DNA from: SB11 sp943370295
GTDB taxonomy: Bacteria > Bacteroidota > Bacteroidia > UBA8524
DNA length: 64,000 bases
NCBI GenBank assembly: GCA_943370295.1
Contig: CALRQL020000006.1
Coordinates: forward strand, 146,168-210,167
Direction of reading: 5' to 3'
The translations under genes were made by a program, and so were the position numbers. The notes beneath the pieces were generated by a model, which did no database searches, had not been told where the DNA came from, and saw only the letters and a program-made list of their open reading frames with translations. Positions 60,112 through 64,000 of the stretch are shown in pieces; position 1 is the first letter of the stretch; each line of letters opens with the position of its first letter.

Positions 60112-60147
60112 AAAGGGGCTGTCTCGATTTTTTGAGACAGCCCCTTT
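60112..60147. terminator. Hairpin terminator between pyk and the M16 peptidase gene
   Basis: Perfect 14-base stem, 60112-60125 (AAAGGGGCTGTCTC) with 60134-60147, and an 8-base loop. It lies between convergent genes; the T-run is part of the loop and arm, with little after it. Confidence 0.65.
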
Positions 60148-60173
60148 CAGTTAGAGCTAAAAACTACTTTTGA

Positions 60174-60240
60174 GTTTTGAAGCAATCCGTTTGCTTTTGC
60201 CGCAGATGGGTTGCTACGGAAGACCTTGCAATGACGCAGT
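60174..60240. repeat. Possible degenerate dispersed intergenic repeat
   Basis: GCAATCCGTTTGC and, further on, GGGTTGCTACGGAAGACCTTGCAATGACGC resemble the GCAATGACG-type repeats that I recall as common between genes in Bacteroidota genomes. Only one copy is present here, so the assignment is from memory of the pattern. Confidence 0.3.
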
Positions 60241-60254
60241 ATTCTGTAGTGCTT

Positions 60255-63191
60255 TTAGTAACCGTACACATCTTGCAAGGTTAGTTCTATAACAGTTCCG
60301 TATTTTTTAAGTTGTTCTAAGTTTATCAAGTCTTTTGAACCTATCAGACAGATAGCAAAGTTTTGGTTTGCAAAGGCTTGCTTTTGCATTTCGGCAATTT
60401 TTTCAGCAGTTACCTTATCCAAGGTCTCATATACTAATTGGTTAACAGGCTTGTTAAGTCCCAGTTTTTGGGCGCGGTTGCTTTCTTCCAACAAACGTTG
60501 GCCGGTGATACGTTCTGATTCTATTTGTTTACGTACCGAGGCACGGGGTAAATCGGCCACAAAACGGTCGTTGGGTACAGAGTCCATAAGGGCTTTCATA
60601 CCGTCCATAGCTGCCAATAGTTTATCAGCCTGTGTACCTATGTATGCACTTACAAAGGCAGGTTTATCGCTTGCAGCAGGGGTGGCCACATACGCATTGG
60701 CTGAGTATGCCAGTGCCTTAGACTCGCGGATGGTTTGAAATACCAAACTGTACATACCGCTACCAAAGTACTCGTTGTAAACATTAGCCACCGCTATGTT
60801 TTCATTGCTAAAGTTTTTGATGGGGCGTTCCCATATAATTTCAGCCTGCACCATATCGTACGGTACAAAGTATATCACCGGTTTTTGAGGCTGCACGGCT
60901 TCAAACTTCTTAGCCTTTGGCAGTTTTTTAAGTTTCTTTTCTACCTTTAATACGCTTGCAGCTTTCTCGGCCAATTGCTCTTGGCTCATAGGACCGTAGT
61001 ACCATACGTTGTGTTTAAAACGCAACAGGCTGTTTAGCTTCTCTTGCAAATCGGCAGCCTTTTGTTTTTTAAGTTCGGTAATGGGTACCAGTGTAGTAAA
61101 AGGGTTGTTTTTTCCGCCATAACGTGCATAGTTGCGCAATGCCCTGCGCAATAATACATTTTTGTTGGTTTTAGCATCCTCGCGGGTCTTTTGTATATCC
61201 GCCACAAGGTTTTGCCATGTAGTTTCTTCAACTTTAGCGGTAGTAAATATTTCATTCAACAGTGCGTAAGCCTTGTCAAAATTCTTGCTCAAACCGCGCA
61301 AGTATATGTAGCTTTCTTCGGCTTCGGCAACAAAGCCAAACTCACAAGCAAGGTTAAAAAATTCACGGCTCAGCTGTTCATTGGTTTTATTTGCAGTGGC
61401 TATGTATGGCATATAATCTGCAAAGTGTTGCAACCATGGGTCGTTTAAGGTACCCATATCAAACCTTATTTGCAGGTTAAAATAGTCAGTTTCAGCATTG
61501 GCAACGTAGTTCAGTTTTACCTCACGCTTGCCTTTTCCAAATGATGTTACTACTAAATCTTTGGTAAAATCAGGGAATACAGCCTGCAAAGGGCTCACTT
61601 GCTCTGCATACAGTTTACGGGCGAAATGACTTTGTGCTTCGCGGTTCGTTTCGATGGGGGTAATTACAGGTTTTGGCACCTTTTGTATAGCAGTATCTTT
61701 ACCCATTACCTTATAAACTGTTGTGCGTTTTTGCGAAGTATAGGTGCGCTTTGCAAAATCAATAATATCCTGTTTGGTAAGTTTTGATAGTCGTTCGGGG
61801 AGCTCAATCACATCCTTCCACTCTTGCCCAAACACAAAAGCATCCAACATTTGGTTGCAACGGGCGTAATTGTCATTAAATGATGTAGCGCGGTTAAGCC
61901 TCAGATTCTCAACAATGGCCGACATAATTGCATCATCAAACTCGCCGCGCTTCAATTTCTCTAGCTCATCAAGCAGCAAATTGCGGCAGTCTTGAAGGCT
62001 TTGCCCCTCTTTGGGGGTTGCCATAAAGTAGTGCATGCTGAAATCGTTCATCAACAAGGGCGAACACACTGCATACTGTAGTTTTTGGGCTTTGTTAAGG
62101 TTAATATCCAGCATACCGGCTTGCGAATTGGCCAGTATCATATCTGTCATGTACAACAACAATGCATCTTGGCTGGATGCTTTTGAAGTACGGTACCCCA
62201 AAAATACTTTTTCTTCTTTGGGGCCAATTACGGTGTACTCTTGGTCGGCGGGAGCCATTGCAAAGAGGTCGGCACCTTCGGGTACCAGCATTGCAGTAGA
62301 TGCCGCTCCTGATGGAAGTTGTCCCAAATATTTGTCAATGAGTTGGATGGTTTGGTCAGGGTCAAAATCACCCGAAATTATCAAAGCCATGTTATCGGCT
62401 TTGTAGAATTTATCGTAAAACTCACGAATTTTAACCAATGATGGATTTTTAAGGTGCTCAACCGTACCAATAGTGGTTTGTGTTCCGTAGGGATGGTTGT
62501 AAAATACTCCTGCCATCAAAGCATCGTAGGCTTTATCGTTGTCGTTATCAAGGCTGATGTTCTTCTCCTCGTACACGGCTTCCAACTCGGTATGGAACAA
62601 GCGGAACACTGGGTGTAAGAAACGGTCGGTTTCAATCTTAAGCCACTTTTCAAGTTGGTTAGTGGGTATGTTGTTTATATACACTGTTTGATCAGTACTG
62701 GTAAAGGCATTTGTACCGGTTGCACCTAAATACTGCATCATACGGTCGTACTCATTGGCAATGGCAATTTTAGAAGCCAGGTATGATACTGAGTCTATCA
62801 GCTTATACAATTCCGCACGCTTTACACTATCGGTAGTTTGGGCATACAAGCCGTAATATGCTTCTATCTTACTTAAGAAGAATTTTTCACCGCCGTATGA
62901 TTTGGTACCAAAGCTTTCTGTGCCTTTAAATAATAGATGTTCAAGATAATGCGCCAAACCTGTATTGTCGTACGGGTCGTTTTTGCTACCTGCTCGCACG
63001 GCAATCATGGTTTGTATCTGGGGAGCGTTTTTATTTACGCTCATCATCACCGTGAGGCCGTTGGGCAATTTATATATCCGTGTTTTATAAGGGTCTGCGG
63101 GTAGCTCGGTAAACCCGTATTGGCTTTGTGCTGCCAGCGGCAGCGAAACTATAAACCCTATTACAACAACAAGTAGGTTTGTGATTTTCAT
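60255..63191 (-). CDS. M16 family zinc peptidase (insulinase type)
   Basis: 978 aa periplasmic peptidase. ATG 63191 (MKITNLLVVVIGFIVSLPLAA) gives a proper signal peptide; a start 20 codons upstream would bury it. The N-terminal half holds the inverted zinc motif His81-YLE-His85 (GLAHYLEHLLFKGTESFG), with the third ligand glutamate in LEAVYEEKNISLDND about 115 residues later. Two further M16 domains in tandem follow to the end, the C-terminal half lacking a zinc motif, as is usual for the non-catalytic half. This single-chain form is typical of the phylum. It probably degrades small peptides or helps in protein quality control. Confidence 0.93.
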   Translation of the reverse strand: MKITNLLVVVIGFIVSLPLAAQSQYGFTELPADPYKTRIYKLPNGLTVMMSVNKNAPQIQTMIAVRAGSKNDPYDNTGLAHYLEHLLFKGTESFGTKSYGGEKFFLSKIEAYYGLYAQTTDSVKRAELYKLIDSVSYLASKIAIANEYDRMMQYLGATGTNAFTSTDQTVYINNIPTNQLEKWLKIETDRFLHPVFRLFHTELEAVYEEKNISLDNDNDKAYDALMAGVFYNHPYGTQTTIGTVEHLKNPSLVKIREFYDKFYKADNMALIISGDFDPDQTIQLIDKYLGQLPSGAASTAMLVPEGADLFAMAPADQEYTVIGPKEEKVFLGYRTSKASSQDALLLYMTDMILANSQAGMLDINLNKAQKLQYAVCSPLLMNDFSMHYFMATPKEGQSLQDCRNLLLDELEKLKRGEFDDAIMSAIVENLRLNRATSFNDNYARCNQMLDAFVFGQEWKDVIELPERLSKLTKQDIIDFAKRTYTSQKRTTVYKVMGKDTAIQKVPKPVITPIETNREAQSHFARKLYAEQVSPLQAVFPDFTKDLVVTSFGKGKREVKLNYVANAETDYFNLQIRFDMGTLNDPWLQHFADYMPYIATANKTNEQLSREFFNLACEFGFVAEAEESYIYLRGLSKNFDKAYALLNEIFTTAKVEETTWQNLVADIQKTREDAKTNKNVLLRRALRNYARYGGKNNPFTTLVPITELKKQKAADLQEKLNSLLRFKHNVWYYGPMSQEQLAEKAASVLKVEKKLKKLPKAKKFEAVQPQKPVIYFVPYDMVQAEIIWERPIKNFSNENIAVANVYNEYFGSGMYSLVFQTIRESKALAYSANAYVATPAASDKPAFVSAYIGTQADKLLAAMDGMKALMDSVPNDRFVADLPRASVRKQIESERITGQRLLEESNRAQKLGLNKPVNQLVYETLDKVTAEKIAEMQKQAFANQNFAICLIGSKDLINLEQLKKYGTVIELTLQDVYGY

Positions 63192-63311
63192 AAATTTTTT
63201 AATGTATCGGGTTTGCAAATTAGTGGTTTTAACGGTAGGCTTCAACCGCATGCAGCTGTTTATTACGTCAGGCGTTTTGTTTTTCTGTTTTTTTACTTTG
63301 CAAAGACAGGC

Positions 63312-63346
63312 AAAAATAAAAAAAGCCCCCGCGAACTCGCGGAGGC
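63312..63346 (-). terminator. Terminator of the LruC-domain gene
   Basis: Hairpin GCCcCCGCG (63325-63333) with CGCGGaGGC (63338-63346) and a 4-base loop. On the minus strand it is followed by a long T-run (complement of 63312-63324), 39 bases after the stop. Confidence 0.85.
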
Positions 63347-63385
63347 AATTATGAAAAACTAAACACTACCGATTGTAGTCTCTTA

Positions 63386-64000
63386 TTAGTTAGGTGTGTA
63401 TATGCTGCTGTTGTTGCGGTTACCGGGGTTGTTTGAATACCAGTTGGTAAATGAAGTACCGCCTGATACTGCCCAATCATCAAAGTAATTGTAGGCTGAT
63501 GTTACCGATGAACGCTCAACAGGGTAGTTGAAATCAACCGGAAGTGATATTGCCCAAGGCATACCGTTAGCAGTTTTGTAGAACACATTACCACTTACAT
63601 TGGTACGGTCTTGTGCAGTACCAAACAAGCTGGTGGTTGCCAAATCGGTTGGACGCATATTACCCAAGTGTACTTCGTAGCCACGACGTTTGTTAGTCAT
63701 GATGAAGGGGTTAAAGTCACCTATCTCCAACTTGCTGTCTACTATCGGGGTTGAGAAGCTGATGTTCACACGCATGGTATCAGAAGTACCTGTTCCGTTA
63801 GCTTGGATAGTGTTGAAGAATGAACCTGCTGCACGTTGCAACGATGGCTCCGGTGAATCAAAGCATACAATTACTGCTTTGCTCTGGCCTGCTTCGGTAT
63901 TGTTTGCATTGCGGGTGATGTAGTTGCGTACTAATACTTGGCCGGTTACGCTGGCAACATCACTTGGTACTAATTCATCCAATTGGAAACCAAAACCGTT
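63386..64000 (-). CDS. LruC domain-containing protein, N-terminal part beyond the window
   Basis: Reads in from the right edge, so only the last 204 residues are seen, beginning NGFGFQLDELVPSD; the true start lies outside. LruC (DUF4842) domain signs: RRGYEVHLGNMRPTDLATTSLFGTAQDRT, FYKTANGMPWAISLPVDFNYPVER, AYNYFDDWAVSGGTSFTNWYSNNPGNRN. Members are secreted or surface proteins, named after a Leptospira protein; their function is unknown. It ends directly at the domain (SSIYTPN), so no T9SS tail is present. A strong terminator follows. A TTG within the visible part is not a real start, since the frame stays open to the edge. Confidence 0.85.
   Translation of the reverse strand, partial: NGFGFQLDELVPSDVASVTGQVLVRNYITRNANNTEAGQSKAVIVCFDSPEPSLQRAAGSFFNTIQANGTGTSDTMRVNISFSTPIVDSKLEIGDFNPFIMTNKRRGYEVHLGNMRPTDLATTSLFGTAQDRTNVSGNVFYKTANGMPWAISLPVDFNYPVERSSVTSAYNYFDDWAVSGGTSFTNWYSNNPGNRNNSSIYTPN

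Noticed and set aside
63192..63251. Longer N-terminus for the M16 peptidase
   Set aside because: The extra 20 residues are basic and would place the signal peptide internally; ATG 63191 gives a normal signal.

Overview
This 64 kb window looks like ordinary chromosomal DNA from a member of the Bacteroidota, probably uncultured or little studied. The evidence is: type IX secretion (T9SS) C-terminal sorting domains on two exported proteins; TAnnTTTG promoter elements ahead of many genes; almost no Shine-Dalgarno sequences at start codons; Bacteroidota families such as DUF4293, IPExxxVDY and LruC; the acpP-fabF-rnc / IPExxxVDY-pyk cluster; and a eukaryotic-type NADP isocitrate dehydrogenase. The order cannot be decided from the sequence. 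I see no rRNA, tRNA, CRISPR array, insertion sequence or prophage gene.

Layout. 1-9.2 kb: envelope and housekeeping genes (a lytic transglycosylase cut by the left edge, an AsmA-like protein, a biotin carrier protein, an M1 aminopeptidase lipoprotein, CinA). 9.4-16 kb: a T9SS cargo protein, a DPP III-like peptidase, DUF4293, and the coupled pair dsbD-gmhA. 16-30.5 kb: a GH73-LysM hydrolase, an outer-membrane protein, a hybrid histidine kinase with a single-domain response regulator, RlmN, a sugar nucleotidyltransferase, MaeB, a TPR sensor kinase and a membrane-embedded patatin. 30.7-36.5 kb: FtsH, a small lipoprotein resembling the extracytoplasmic domain of FtsH, Kbl, an unknown gene and ComB. 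36.7-41.6 kb: a flavin oxidoreductase, a CorC/HlyC-type protein, prfB with a programmed frameshift, an outer-membrane protein and a VOC protein. 41.8-51.6 kb: a TPR-like protein, a DUF1800/DUF1501 pair, an ACP phosphodiesterase-like protein, Icd, a SPOR-like protein, a thioredoxin, a hexapeptide acyltransferase and an XRE regulator. 51.8-64 kb: FumC, an unknown secreted protein, a beta-CASP nuclease, the fatty-acid/RNase III cluster, pyruvate kinase, an M16 peptidase and a LruC-domain protein cut by the right edge.

Functional links. Central carbon metabolism is well represented (MaeB, Icd, FumC, Pyk, Kbl). So are envelope maintenance and proteolysis (transglycosylase, GH73, AsmA, DsbD, FtsH, M1, M16 and M49 peptidases) and signalling by histidine kinases.

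The most unusual items are: the lipoprotein that looks like a detached FtsH periplasmic domain next to ftsH; a family of composite palindromic elements in three intergenic regions; a Shine-Dalgarno-stimulated frameshift in prfB in a genome whose starts lack Shine-Dalgarno sequences, in a release factor that carries SPY instead of SPF; and near-leaderless promoter-to-start spacing at four genes. No clear new multi-gene defence or biosynthetic system is visible.
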